A DNA stretch of 64,000 nucleotides, from positions 232,122 to 296,121 of the forward strand of contig BDSI01000145.1 in the NCBI GenBank assembly GCA_003117195.1, given 5' to 3'. This DNA comes from Eudorina sp. 2006-703-Eu-15. Taxonomy: Eukaryota; Chlorophyta; Chlorophyceae; Chlamydomonadales; Volvocaceae. This document shows positions 35,437-47,737 of this stretch, piece by piece. Numbering within the stretch: position 1 is the first letter of the stretch; the number at the start of each line of letters is the position of its first letter. Both the position numbers and the translations under genes were made by a program. The notes beneath the pieces are model-generated. The model worked only from the letters and a program-made list of their open reading frames with translations, was not told where the DNA came from and did no database searches.

Positions 35437-38282
35437 ATTGAATGAATGAGCGGACCTCAAAGGGATCACCGGTGTATACCAGGGCAAGCCTCAGCACGTC
35501 AGCAGGCCCCACCGCCAAGGCGGCAAGACACCTCCACACCTCAACGCCGCAAACAAAAACACACCGGGCCATGACCCCACCCAGACAGACACCGAAGCAA
35601 GCAGAGACGCACAGCGGGGCAACACTACCAAAGGGATAGGTTTCATGTCGTTGTAGCCACTAGATAAACGAAACCGCGCCGCCGTGGCGCACCTGACCGG
35701 CTCCACAAGTGCACCAAAGCACACTACTCCGAAACCAGCAGTCCGCCAAGGAACCACGCACCCCGTTAATGAGGCCCAGCCATAACCAAGATTACTGACT
35801 GAACCCACCACCGGCTACACCGCCGGGGGCTCCGCCATTAGCGAACCACCTACCACCACAGCCAAGAACGGCTCCGTCCCGTGCGTCTCCATCCGGCAGC
35901 AGTGGGACGTAGTCTTGGAAGACGACGGGGGCTCGCGGCCACCGGCCATCAACGAGGGGTCTGTCCGGAATGCCTCCTAGGGCCAAGGACTACAAGAACC
36001 AGGGGATGTCCCCTCCCAGACGTCGATGAATGGTAGGTGGGCTGGATTGCCCCGAGCAACTCGACCACGCTACTCAAACACTTCCTCACGGCTTCCAACA
36101 TGGGTCCATGACGAACCTCGCCTAAAATCAGCTTACATCGAACTGCTTCCCTGCTGGTCGCGCTACGCACCCGATGGAGCAGCAGCGACGCGCAGCGTTT
36201 ATGAGAAAGCGCACCACCCAGCCACTACTGCAATCCCACGTAAATTCGCAGCCACACCGGGCCCGTTGGAACACCCAGTCGGGGAACGGGTCCACCTTGT
36301 AACGGTTACAAAAAAAGCCACAAGCGGGTCACCCGACCTTCTCCTAGAGAGGTGACTCCACTGTTGTGGCGGTGACGATGATCTGCCTGTAGGTGTTACC
36401 GTAAACTCGCTGGGCTCGCCGACTGAAGTAGTTACACGAGACGCGAGACTGCTGGAGTTCGTTACAACTGGTCGCAAAGCTCTTGGGATAATGTGATGAG
36501 TATTGTTCTCATGAACGCCATAATGGAAGGCATTGGGCGGAGGCAGGCTTTCAGGTTTAGGTTCGACCTCGTCACGGTAACGACGAAGCGTTCGTTGTCG
36601 AGTTCGTTGGCGAACAGTTACAAACTGTTCGCACGTGCGTGACGGACTTCTGGAACCTAGCTACCTCCGGCCGCCCCAAACCCAAAGTACGTTTCGCTGA
36701 CGGATCTGATGAGATTTATGATAATGATGCGTAATTATTAAGGGATGTTACAGTCTATCCACACGTACAGTCTAATGTTATTAACGAATGTTACAGTCTA
36801 TCCACACGTAATTATTAATAACGAATGTTACAGCCTATCCACACTGTAACCATACTACAAAGAATGTTACAGTGGCATCTTGGGTAATCACGCCGGCCGT
36901 GGGGTGTCACCCGGGAAGGTTGAGAATCTAAGGCTTCACACGTGCCGAAGAATCTGTACGGCACTGGTTTATGCGAGGCGCCATGTGCATAAAAGCTCGA
37001 ACGGGTAGGGAATGAGCCATCCCTGGACACCAGGTGGTGGCTGTGGGTCATTACCACACTACGCCTTATTGCATACTATCCGTGGTTCTATCTTCCGTTA
37101 TTCGGTCACCCATCGATAGATCGATCCTTGCGCTTCCACACACTGGGAACGCGCGCGTCGGTGTTACAGCCTGGGCCCGTTGGGACGTACGCCCGGTCGT
37201 GACTACCGGTCCACCTCGCTTGCAACGGTTACGGTTAAGCCGGCGGAGAAAATCTCCCGTAGCTGTGCGCTAGAAGAACATGAAGTGCCGGGATAAGATA
37301 ATCCCTCCTCGCCCCTGCTCGCCGACGGAAGTAAGGCAAACGGGCCGGTGTAACCGACGATATCACTCTGGCGGTGCTAGCTACTTCATTCCAATCCCGG
37401 TGTCTTGGCATTTGAGAATCAACCTGCGACGCAAGCCACCTCTTCAAGCGTGAAAGGCTCATTGATTTAGGTAGAATGACCGCTGCTGCTTTCTGCCTTT
37501 CGGTCCATTGTAGTACGGCACGCATGCCACGCGCGCCGCGCGCTCCAGGGGAACCCGGCTATCGTCTCGCAACGAAGCAGCACCCGCGGCAGTATCACCC
37601 GCCGGTACGTACCACCACAGCCATCAATCAATCGCCAGCCGGACGCAATGCTGCCCAATCCCAAGATCAGCACGCCGGCGGTCGAGGGGCCTTGGAGGCG
37701 GCAGCCGGCACCCAAACGGCGGCCTGCAGCAACACGCGCCCGCACCGGTCGCTGTGGGCTCCTCTGCCGGCGGCCGGACTTCCTAATCCGGCCCGCAGCC
37801 GCCGCCCCCTACCTTGTCCCGCCCACTCTCAGCAGCAACCCCGGAGGCCGGCGGGCCGCCGGGCGCCTGACCCACGCAGCGGACCGCAGCCGCGGCGGCA
37901 CGGCCCTTCACGGGATCATGGCTTCGTTCTTCCTCACTGATCGATGCACTTCCTGGTCGGTGTCCAGTCGGTATCCACCCGAGCCTGCATAACCCCCCTA
38001 CATGAGACCGCCAGCAGACCCGGGTAATGATCTCCGTCACCAGACAGCTACTTCAGCAGCAAGGCTACTGGATTGGCGGACGGACCACCCACCCCGCCAG
38101 CGGCGTGCATGTGTTTGGGCCGTGGCATACCATACTGCCTGGTCAACGATGACCCGCGCGGGGTCCACCGCAACAAGTCTTGCCGCCTTGTCGGTGGGGC
38201 CTGCTGGGGCTTGCCCTGGTATACACCGTTGATCCCTTTGGGGTCCGCTGTAACGTTCAGTTCATTCATTCATTCATTCAAT
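35437..38282. mobile_element. Candidate decayed element bounded by ~90-bp inverted repeats
   Basis: The left end (35437-35530, plus) and the right end (38170-38282, minus) share GAATGAATGA, then CAAAGGGATCAACGGTGTAT, CCAGGGCAAGCC, CAGCAGGCCCCACCG and CAAGGCGGCAAGAC. The right end adds GAACGTTACAGCGGACC. A third, plus-oriented partial copy lies at 45122-45170 (AATGAACGTTACAGCGGACC then GCAAAGGGATCAACGGTG). The repeat is preceded by tetranucleotide (GAAT)n tracts. The pair could be the ends of one element or two oppositely inserted copies of one family; no coding sequence decides. Confidence 0.5.
36739..36875. repeat. Short direct repeats with GAATGTTACAGTCTATCCAC core
   Basis: Four spaced copies of the core (starting near 36743, 36785, 36824 and 36860) are separated by AT-rich spacers containing TAATTATTAATAACG-like sequence. 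The periodicity is about 40 bp. Confidence 0.75.
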
Positions 38283-40070
38283 TTGCGTGTCAGCATATAG
38301 GACGGTGCAGCCTGCCCTCACCAGCTCCTCTTTAAGTCTGTCGTGCTGCGCTGTTTTGTGTGACAACGTTTCGGCTTACGTGTTGCAGGTCGCCGGTTTC
38401 TACTACTTCGACGATACCTACCTACCTCGTGCGGTGCCTTGTCTACGGGTACCTTGTTGTTTTTGCGCTCCGTTGGTTCGTTCGTTTTTGTGCGAGCGGA
38501 TGTACATCGATGATGTATTGTCGGAGGCGGCGAACCTCCTCATCGCTCAGGTGTGGCAGCATCCATTTGGGAACACGCGTGCTGCTGCAGTATATAGGAC
38601 GGGAGGTCCTCGCTCGGCTCCGTCTGCCCGGTTCAGACCGCTCCCATAGCATCCGTTGTAAAAGCAGTCTGCCATGTCGCTCGATTGTGCCGGTGGATGT
38701 ACATCCCGTTCGTCGTCGGGTATTGGCAGCCACCGAGTACATGTGAACCGGAGTAGTCGGGTGTCGGGCCAGGTCGGGCCAGGTCGAGCAGCAGGTACGG
38801 CACAAGGGCCCGTGCCGTTTCTAGTGTAGCAGCTCGTAACGCGCTTCCAGTACTTGCAGTTTACGCCAGTGGCGGTGTTGATATACAGCATTTCTGTGCT
38901 TGGAGGTCGTGAAACCTACGGATGATGGTAAATGCGGTACATGAAGGCGTTCAACAATCTCTTCATTAATTTTACTGACACACGGGCCTATGTCTCATTA
39001 TTTTCAGCCATTGCATTATGGTACAGTTCACCCAATGGGGCGTTATTAGCGGTCTCAACTACGTCGGGCCGTACATCACCTCGGGCTTCGGACGTCGCAC
39101 CTTCATAATCAGCTCTTTCATTGCCTGCAATTTCCGTGTGCAAATTGACCCTCAGGAACTTGACAGTGGTGTTCTGTTGGGCACGGTCGCACAGGAGCTC
39201 AGCAATTTCCAACAGTAAAAGTTTTATTCTTAGAATTATCAAGCTTACTTGGATCGTTGTTGCTAGTTTGGTAAGATCCAATGAGACTTGCGAATCGGTG
39301 GCTATGGTTAGGTCGTGTCCTTAGATTGCCGACAGCTCAGCTCGTTGGATGTTATTCGTGCACCAGGTGGTTTCTTGTTGATGGTCCAGTAAGAGAGATG
39401 TGATTCAAGTATGATCACACTGGGGCGACTCAACTTAAACTTGCCCGAATTTGCAGACGATGACTTATTCCAAAGCAGTGCGTTCTGGTTATAGGGTCAC
39501 ATACGTTCCTGACTGTTGTCCTCTTACTCTTGTGCCAATGCTAGCCCCTTAACCAAAGAGTGATTTGCTTGCGCGAATCAGATATTCGGCCACCAGCCTG
39601 TAAATCTACATTTCCAGCCGAAAAGCGCTCAATTTCACAGTAGAAATTAAATCCAGCGACCGGTTGCCCGTATGGCGCTGCGATTTGGCGCCGTTCTGAG
39701 CTGAACGGAGCGGACAGCTGGCATGTGTCTTCATTTGCTTGCTGTCCCAGTTCATGATCCAAACTCAATTTTTAGGATGAAAATACTTGCGCCTGGGAAT
39801 GTATTTGCGAGACACTCGTCAACTTCCGTGTTGCAACCGCCCACCGCATTCGCGGCGTGGTGGGCTGTCCACGTCGACCTGACACGTTCGCGCACATTCG
39901 GCCGCATAAAAACACATCGTTGCACATTAAAGAAAACGTATGATAAATTTGAGTTCTCGCTCTGAGGTTATACATTGTTGAACCAGTGATGCTTGGGAGA
40001 TGTTCGCCGAAGGAAAGATGTTAGTTGTGAATATAAAACAAATCAAGGTGTTCAAACGCCTATTAGGCAG

Positions 40071-40115
40071 GTTGTTGCATCGGGCTGCACTAGACAGGCA
40101 GCCCGATGCAACAAC
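40071..40115. repeat. Perfect 18-bp inverted repeat (hairpin), 9-nt loop
   Basis: GTTGTTGCATCGGGCTGC at 40071-40088 is exactly complementary to GCAGCCCGATGCAACAAC at 40098-40115, around the loop ACTAGACAG. The string CGGGCTGCACTAGACAG is repeated directly just downstream (about 40115-40131), so the hairpin looks like the product of a duplication-inversion. Confidence 0.9.
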
Positions 40116-40520
40116 GGGCTGCACTAGACAGACGGCTGCCTGTGTGGACGCCAACTTTGATGGATGGATGGCTACCAGCGGCTACCTGGGTGGATCGCTG
40201 CCTATTCTTACAGGTCCTCGTCCGTCTGGCGCAGAAAGGAAGTCGAGTATGAAAGTCTTCAGATTACTTGTGCCTCAACTAAGTGTTTTCGCTAGAAGTT
40301 GCCGTACGGCTTGGATGATGCCGTACGGCTTCGATGAATACCTGGCTACCTGCGAGTTGGAAAGTGCGCTTGCATTTCTCCAAGGGATACTCTCCATCGA
40401 GCCTGGTTGCGAGGTTTCTGACTGCATCTGCGGAGCGCGCCCAGTTCCAAACCGATGGAACCTTGGGACGGCTGATGTAAAGGAAGCAGCATCACTACTC
40501 CTGGCGATCACTAACCGACA

Positions 40521-41005
40521 CAGTGTGATCTGTGCAGGCTTTCGCGACGGACTGGCCCTGTCTGTTCGATCCCCGCCCTGCGGCGCAACCCCCCAGTGGT
40601 CCGTGCTCCCAGGCCAGAAGCGCGACACAGTAGGGCTGGGGGTCAGTAATGGGGAGCGATCGCCCGCCGTGCTGAGCCCCTCTACAACGTGTCAGATCAC
40701 ATGGTGAGCTGCCGGCTGTGGAGCTGAAGAGTGCGGGCGGGATCAGGGTGCGGGTCACCGCCCCTCAAGTGCACATGGCAGGGCACCTGACTGGAGGATA
40801 GGGGCCACTGAGAGACGTGGAGACTGGAGAGGAGGACTGCTGTAAGGGCGCATCATTGATGATGTTGTCGGGGGGACGCCGAATCCCAATCGTGGGGGCC
40901 CCGTGGGCTTTTCAGCGAAACGCAAGAGGTTTTGGATCAGAATCGGGCACTCAACACCGACGGCGGCAGTCTGTGGCAAAAGCCTGCATAGATCACACCT
41001 AGTTG
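40521..41005. mobile_element. Possible small element with imperfect ~40-bp inverted ends
   Basis: GTGTGATCTGTGCAGGCTTT at about 40523-40542 matches, in reverse complement, the segment near 40971-41000 (GTGTGATCTATGCAGGCTTT). Similarity continues inward for about 18 bp (CGGACTG versus CAGACTG). The enclosed ~480 bp encodes nothing recognisable, so a MITE-like remnant is the simplest reading. Confidence 0.45.
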
Positions 41006-41419
41006 ATTCAATCGATGCATCAACCAAAAAATGTTGTTCAGTGGTGTTTCCTTTGTCAATCCAATGTGATCCCCATCGCCCGCCAAGCTAGGGCGGGTGC
41101 TTGATCAAACGTGAGATCCGAGCTGAGCCGGGCAATCGCTTACTTGTTAAATATCAGCTGAAACACCCTTCAGTTCCAGGCTCTTCATTCCTCTGTGTCC
41201 TGTCCGTTGGACTGCCAATCTCGCAGCGCACCCACAAGTGTTGCCCTGTTCTTCTACAACAAGCGTAAAAACAAAAACGTTTATATCGATTCGTTTCGTG
41301 AGGTTTTTAGGTGACCCGACGGAAGCGCCTTCATCTCAACCAACGAGTGTCAGCAGATATTGAACGCAATATTTAACTTTCCAGATATAAATATTAGCGT
41401 TCGCTAAAGCTTCAGTACA

Positions 41420-44370
41420 ACAAGTACGGGTCGGCTTCCTCGAAGCCGGAAAAGGGCGGGGCCCCCTATAATCCGTACAGGCCGCTTGCTTTAGAACGAA
41501 AACTATATTACCGCGCAACAGTGTGAGAGAGTGAAAGGTTACCATTGGGGGTGTCGTTGATGTTGAAGGTGGATTGGCGTGCATAGATTCACCAAGCCCA
41601 AACACGTCGGCAGCCCCGAAACCATCCTGCAGTACGCGCCGCCGGCGACGGCGGTCACCGTATCGGCACTATGGTAACGATAGTCGCCTCTGCACTACCA
41701 CATCCGTCTGTCAAGCAGATGATCACAAAGCAAGCTTGAAGCATCCTTGTTTTGCCGTGAAACTGTAGTTGTTTGGTCCGTCGGCAGGCCCGCAGCAGAC
41801 GTGAACCTCTAAAGTTTGCTATCAATAGTTATATAGCAAATGTAAGGCAAAAACGGGGTGCGAAAAAGCCGCGATGAGACCCGGACTTTGGGCCATCGGA
41901 ACTGGAGAACTCGTTGGCACTCGGTACGCTATCCCTTTGCATCTTGAAACTTTGATTCAATACATATTGTTGAATTGTATTCATCTGGCAAGACATAAAG
42001 GCAAATATTGATGTTGGTGGTATCTTGATGTTCAAACATCAGAACACTATCGAAGTTCAATTTAGCACGCGCCGCCCATTCCTAATCCAAGTATTCGTCA
42101 CGCGGCACCCGTTGCAACAAATATGAGCGCGAGAGGCGTTGGGTGGATGTTGACTCGGGTCCATGGGGACCGCGGAGCTTTACTTTGACCGTTTGTGCGC
42201 AAAGAATTTTTTTCAGCCAAACCAAAGTTACCTTGCAATAGAGGACAATTAATATGACAAACATAGCGAATTAGTTTAGCGGATAATGAACGTTTTGCCG
42301 TTACCCACGGACACGCGGACACACGGACACACGGACACACGGACACACGGACACACGGACACACGAACGCGCTTCGCGCTGGGGCCCCGCCCAAAAAAAG
42401 CTCCTTGCAGGTAGGATCCGGTACAGCCGGTACAGCACGCTTCGGCGCCTGCACGACTGCGAGCCCCTCCGAGGTAAACCAGGCAAACGACTAACCTGGG
42501 CTGCCAAGAAAAATCATGTCTATATGATGATGCTTAAGCCCAATGGTGGCAGTTCTCAAGGGCCCGCCAGCTCGCAGCGGTCCTCACCGTTCGCAGTACT
42601 ACGAACCAGGACGGCCGGGACGGCCTGCCATCAGCTCATTTCCAGCTGTATCGTCTCGAAAAAAACACCCTCCAAATTATTATTGTGAAGCCTATTGTGA
42701 AGCCTTCCGCTCTAGTGGTGGGACTGATGAAACCGGATCGGATCCGAACCCACCACTGGCGACCTTCGACCGGCGAGATGGCAGAGCACGCTCTCTCTCC
42801 GGTGTAGGCTGCCGCCATGTGCCCGCCATCGTGCCGTCGTGACACCCTGACGCGAGATTGGCGCATCGTATACCATTGGGCATCGGCCCCATATTTACGC
42901 CGCTGCACAGGCGTGCCAGTTCGTCAGTCGGTCATCCCAATTATCTCACTCGAAACAGAAGTGTCCCGGTGCTCGTTGGAGGGGCCCGTTGTCGGACGAG
43001 GGTTGATGCCCCCAAGCCATAGACGGTTTACGGCTCAAGACAGCCATTGAATAGCCAGTATTATGAATGCCCTTCAGTCACTCTCTTGGAAATCCACGGC
43101 CTTGAACGGCCTACTTATATCGGGGGAGCACCGTCCAGGTACCGGTGCTTTTTGGGCGGGGCCCCAGCGTGAAGCGCGTTCGTGTGTCCGTGTGTCCGTG
43201 TGTCCGTGTGTCCGTGTGTCCGCGTGTCCGTGGGTAACGGCAAAACGTTCATTATCCGCTAAACTAATTCGCTATGTTTGTCATATTAATTGTCCTCTAT
43301 TGCAATGTAACTTTGGTTTGGCTGAAAAAAAATTCTTTGCGCACAAACGGTCAAAGTAAAGCTCCGCGGTCTCCATGGACCCGAGTCAACATCCACCCAA
43401 CGCCTCTCGCGCTCATGTTTGTTGCAACAGGTGCCGCGTGATGAATACTTGGATTAAGAATGGGCAGCGCGTGCTAAATTGAACGTCCATAGTGTTCTGA
43501 TGTTTGAACATCAAGATGCCACCAACACCAAGATTTGCTTTTCTGTTTTGCCAGATGAATACAATTCAACATTATGTATTGAATCAAAGTTTCAAAATGC
43601 AAAGGGATGGCATACCGATAGCATACCGAGTACCAACAAGTTCTCCAGTTCCGATGGCCGAAGTCCGGGTCTCACCGCGGCTTTTTCGCACCCTGGTTAT
43701 GCCTTATATTTGCTATGTAACTATTTATGGCAAACTTTAGAGGTTCACGTCTGCTGCGGGCGTGCAACTGAAGGGCTGCCGACGGACCAAACAACTACAG
43801 CTTCACGGAAAAACAAGAATGCTTCAAGCTTGCTTTTTGATCTCTGCTTGACAGACGGATGTGGTAGTGCAGAGGCGTCTAGAGTTACGATAATAATGCA
43901 CGCTTGGCGAAGTTATGATAAGCGGTGTTAACTTGCGTAGCAAGGCTCCGAACCACTGGGATACGGCAGTGGATCGGTAAGGCCCGCGTCCTCAGGGCCG
44001 CTGTCTTAAGCTGGTAGATCGTAGTTTCAGGTTATCTTGTTTTTGTTGTTCGCCTTTTTCGGGCCGCCGGTCTACATACCGGCGCCCAGCGGATGTAACA
44101 CTCGAACGGCAATTCGTGCGTCAGCAGAAGTTAATGCAGATGCGATGAGGCGGCGCGTAGGTTTCGGGGCTACCCTACCTGCTTTACCTTGCTCAATCTA
44201 TGCACGCCGATCCACCTTCCACATCAACGACACCCTCAATGGCACCCTTTCACTCTCTCACACTCTTGCGCGGTAACAGAGTTTCCGTTGTAAAGCAAGC
44301 GGCCTGTACGGATTGTAGGGGGCCCCGCCCTTTTTCCGGCTTCAAGGAAGCCGACCCCCTACTTGTCCTC
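41420..44370. mobile_element. Foldback-type element with ~1-kb inverted arms
   Basis: The left arm (about 41420-42402) and right arm (about 43149-44370) are reverse complements over nearly their whole length, with scattered substitutions. Shared blocks include GGCTTCC(T)(C/T)GAAGCCGG, GGGCGGGGCCCCCTA, ATGTTTGAACATC, GGACAATTAATATGACAAAC, CATTATCCGCTAAACTAATT and, at the inner ends, an 8-bp (CGGACACA)n array next to GGGGCCCCGCCC. The central 746 bp (42403-43148) is unique and has no recognised coding sequence. The right arm carries about 240 bp (near 43905-44145) absent from the left arm. Long inverted arms with internal short tandem repeats are the hallmark of foldback DNA elements. No transposase is visible, so mobility would be in trans. 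Confidence 0.75.
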
Positions 44371-47300
44371 ATATACAACGTACAAAAGTACGCGTAGTCA
44401 TATCCACCCGGCAAACAGAGCGAGGTTTCCATAGTGAACCGCCATCGGCAGTACAAGAGGTTTGCTAAGCGCAGGCTGCGGGCCAGAGTAAGCATTTGGC
44501 GGGCCTATTTTACTTCCATGTCATAAGGCACACCCTAATTCAAGCACCTCGTCACAGCGAGCACAGTCCGTTGACGGTTGACTTCGTCATAACATCCGCA
44601 GCGCGCGGGGCAGTGAGGTACATGGCCGTGCTGGACATACACCAGGTATTGCATAGTTACCATATAGGTTGCATGTTGGAAGCGCGGCGAGACGGCGCGC
44701 ATGTAGAAAGTGCACCGGGTCCGGTCGTATTTTCACTGCAACGGCTGCACCGGTGTGATAAAACCCACAGCAATGCACCGTATCAAATCTGATTGTTCGT
44801 GAATGTTTCGGACCCAGCCAGCCCATTCGAGAATGACTAATGGTCGTACGCATCTGTCTGCCGTCTGTAGGGCGTCAGGATTCTCCTATAACCAGAATGA
44901 ACCCGGGCAAGGGCACTTTCCCTGAAGGGCCTCTTCCCGCCTAATTTAGTTTCGAGTGTCTGGCACCTGATTTCCTGAGTGCCGGATGTACTGCTCTTGG
45001 TGCGGTTTCCAGGAGCGGCAGTCCTGGTGCGCTGTTAACCCCCGGTGTGTTGGCCGGTATAGATGACCCCCACCCCCACCCCCCGCGGGTGCTGGTGGAT
45101 GGGTGCGCAGTCCTGGGTAGGGAATAAATGAACGTTACAGCGGACCGCAAAGGGATCAACGGTGAGATGAGAGTCATTTTGGCGCCCGTTGGAACACCCA
45201 TTTGGGGGATAAGGGTCCACCCCCGCCATGCATGAACGGGTTGTGGCTTGTGGGACAACACTGCTGCCGTGGCGGGGGCCTCCCATCCGGCGATGGGTTT
45301 CGTGTCCAGGGCGCAGGGCCTGACTGTCAACACTCACCCGTGGAATGCCCCATGGGGAGACAATGTGCATACATGAACGATGAATGATGAACGATGAACG
45401 ATAAACGATGAATGATGAATGAACACGCGTGGGTTTCGTCTGGCGCGTGAATAATGGCGGGGGTGCCCACTCATGAAGCTGTCTGGGCCCGCCCAGGGCA
45501 GCTCCGAACGGGTGGGGGGCCCAGTATCAACCACTTGCAAGTTGCAACACCACTGGTGAGCTACGTGTCGGTACCAGCAGGTTTGGAGGGAGGGCCGGCG
45601 GAGGGGTGGTTAAGGGCGGGGTCAGTAAATATTGCATGGCTGGCGTTTACCATCTATCACCGCCCTGTGCTCGTACAGCCTCAGCTAGAACGAGCAAACC
45701 GACGGAACATGGCCGTACATGGCCGATCGGAAGGTGTCCGCGAGCTCCATGGTTGCTCACTCGGCCCTGATCGTCCCGCCGCTGCCCTACCCAGCTGAGG
45801 AGTCAGGGGGCATGGAGTCGCGGAAGTAAGCCCACCACCGGATTCCCTACCTGCAACGGGTCCTGACCGCGCAAGCGAGACATACTTACCGCCGTTGCTG
45901 ACATTGCCGGCAGTAGCTGTGCTGAATGCCAGGCATCGCCGCGCCGGTCAGGGACTGCGACTGGCCCCTCGTCCGTCGTCTTATCCTGTCACGTTACATG
46001 AGCCTTGGCTGTCTCTAACGCTCGGGAGCAAGGCGATGAGCGGTGGCGTGGTTTCGTTTTTATAGTGTAGGATGAGGAAGCTTTGGCTGTCACCGATGAC
46101 CCGCGGGTATGCTGTAACATCATCAATAATGATGAGCTTGTCTTGTCGACCATCAGTGGTGCACGTCAACCTCACACTTCGGTCTTGAAGGGAAAGAGAA
46201 CAACATCGAGCTTGGCTCGCGTTGCAATACAAATAGCAGCCGAAACGACTGTACGATCGCCTGCCGTACAATCACCAGTACGTCATGCCCGACCAAATCT
46301 GCTCCGCGACTGCAAAGGGACAAAGGCGCGCATGTGGGTCCATCGCAATCCAATTGTCCCGTTTGGACAGTTATAGTTTTTTTCCTTGCTTGTGCAGCGT
46401 CATGCACGTGCGTTTAGGCCTTCTTCGCGTGGCCTTGGGCCTACGGCTCGTATGGGTAGTTGTACAGGTATGGGGTTATGCACCCCCAACCGTGTAACAC
46501 ACACACACACACAGCCACATCCAAACGTTGACCCTACATATTTTTTCCGTAACCGTTACAAGGTGGACCCGAGTCCGTGCCTGTAGTGTCCGTGCGGTTG
46601 GACAAGAGTCTTACCAGCAAAAACGCTGCACCCGTCCGGAGAGCACGAGGCGCCACCATCGTGCAGACTTCGAGCGAAGTTGTGGAGAGCGAACCAGGCA
46701 CAACCCCAACACTTAACACACGGGCAGAGACAAGGGCGATGGGCGATGACCCTCGGGTGGTCTAGGTGCCGCCAGACCACCCGAGGACAGATGGACGACA
46801 CGCACCGGACTGGAAATATCGGCAATCCAAATCGGCAGGCAAAAGCGACCTCCGGACGCGGCGCACCCGACATTCGCCGACCCTGGCGAAGCAGCTCAAA
46901 TCTGACGCGTCCCTGGAGTCTTCGCGCGCTTCGATCGTCACTACCCCGCCGGCTAGATAGATAAGTACGACGACCGTGGTGTTCGTAGGCCCAGGGATGC
47001 CACAGAAACTATGGATAATGTATTTCAGTTTTTTGTGGCTATATTAATATATAACATATGAAAAGAGTGAGCATATAACTGAGCCATTTGACCAATCGCA
47101 CGTTTTCGTATTCCTTGCTATCAGGTATACTCAAACCTATAGGATGCTGATGGTTTGCCCAAAATATTATAGGGCGGGCAGCTACGGGCACCGGCAGGCA
47201 ATGCCATGCATGACCACACAACGAACTGTGTTGTTCGTATATTGACATTTGTTACAATGACTTTCAAAAATTGTTGAATTGATAACTAATAATATTGTCC

Positions 47301-47737
47301 AGCATTTACCGGACTTACTATTTCTGAGAGGTGTTGTCGATTTGTAATGCCTTTAAACAACATAATCCTGGCAATTTACAACTAATTGTTTAAATTAAAA
47401 TACAGTCATGGCTATAACTACTGGAGACTGCCGGGCGTGCCCCTTTCTGCGTATGGAATGGTTCGCTACCTAGGTTCGCTTAACGTGCATCAGGGAGCAA
47501 AGTCGAGCCGGACAACTTGGTCTTCATTGATAGATCCAATCAGTGCTATTTGGCTCGGACCAGCGCTCGAATCGGCGTCAAACTCGTGTTTGGTAGGACG
47601 CAACGGCCACCAGTTTGGACGAATCGAGCTGCTCACAACGCGCCGAGCAAAACAGTGTCAGAACTGGCTTTGTTTGTAGCTGGTCGCTCATTCGGCAGGA
47701 TTGTCGCACCCACGGAAACGGTGAACGTCCTCGCCGT

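Larger units (their letters stand above)
34141..47737. other. 13.6-kb transposon-rich spacer between two divergent ECM genes
   Basis: No recognisable gene. The region is AT-richer than the flanks and consists of repeat remnants: a foldback element (41420-44370), a repeat with inverted ends (35437-38282) and a third copy near 45122-45170, a small inverted pair (40521-41005), a perfect 18-bp-stem hairpin (40071-40115) and tandem repeats at 36739-36875. The longest open frame (40000-40707, 235 codons, plus) has no identifiable domain and crosses the hairpin and one inverted repeat, so it is probably spurious. No reverse transcriptase, integrase or transposase motif could be read; the elements are probably non-autonomous or decayed. 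Confidence 0.6.

Noticed and set aside
40000..40707. 235-codon plus-strand frame as a gene
   Set aside because: No domain, and it runs through a perfect hairpin and one end of an inverted repeat; compositionally like the surrounding transposon debris.
43940..44040. tRNA- or SINE-like block (CTTAAGCTGGTAGATCGTAGTTTCAGG)
   Set aside because: B-box match is weak and no tRNA fold is possible; left as part of the extra segment of the foldback arm.
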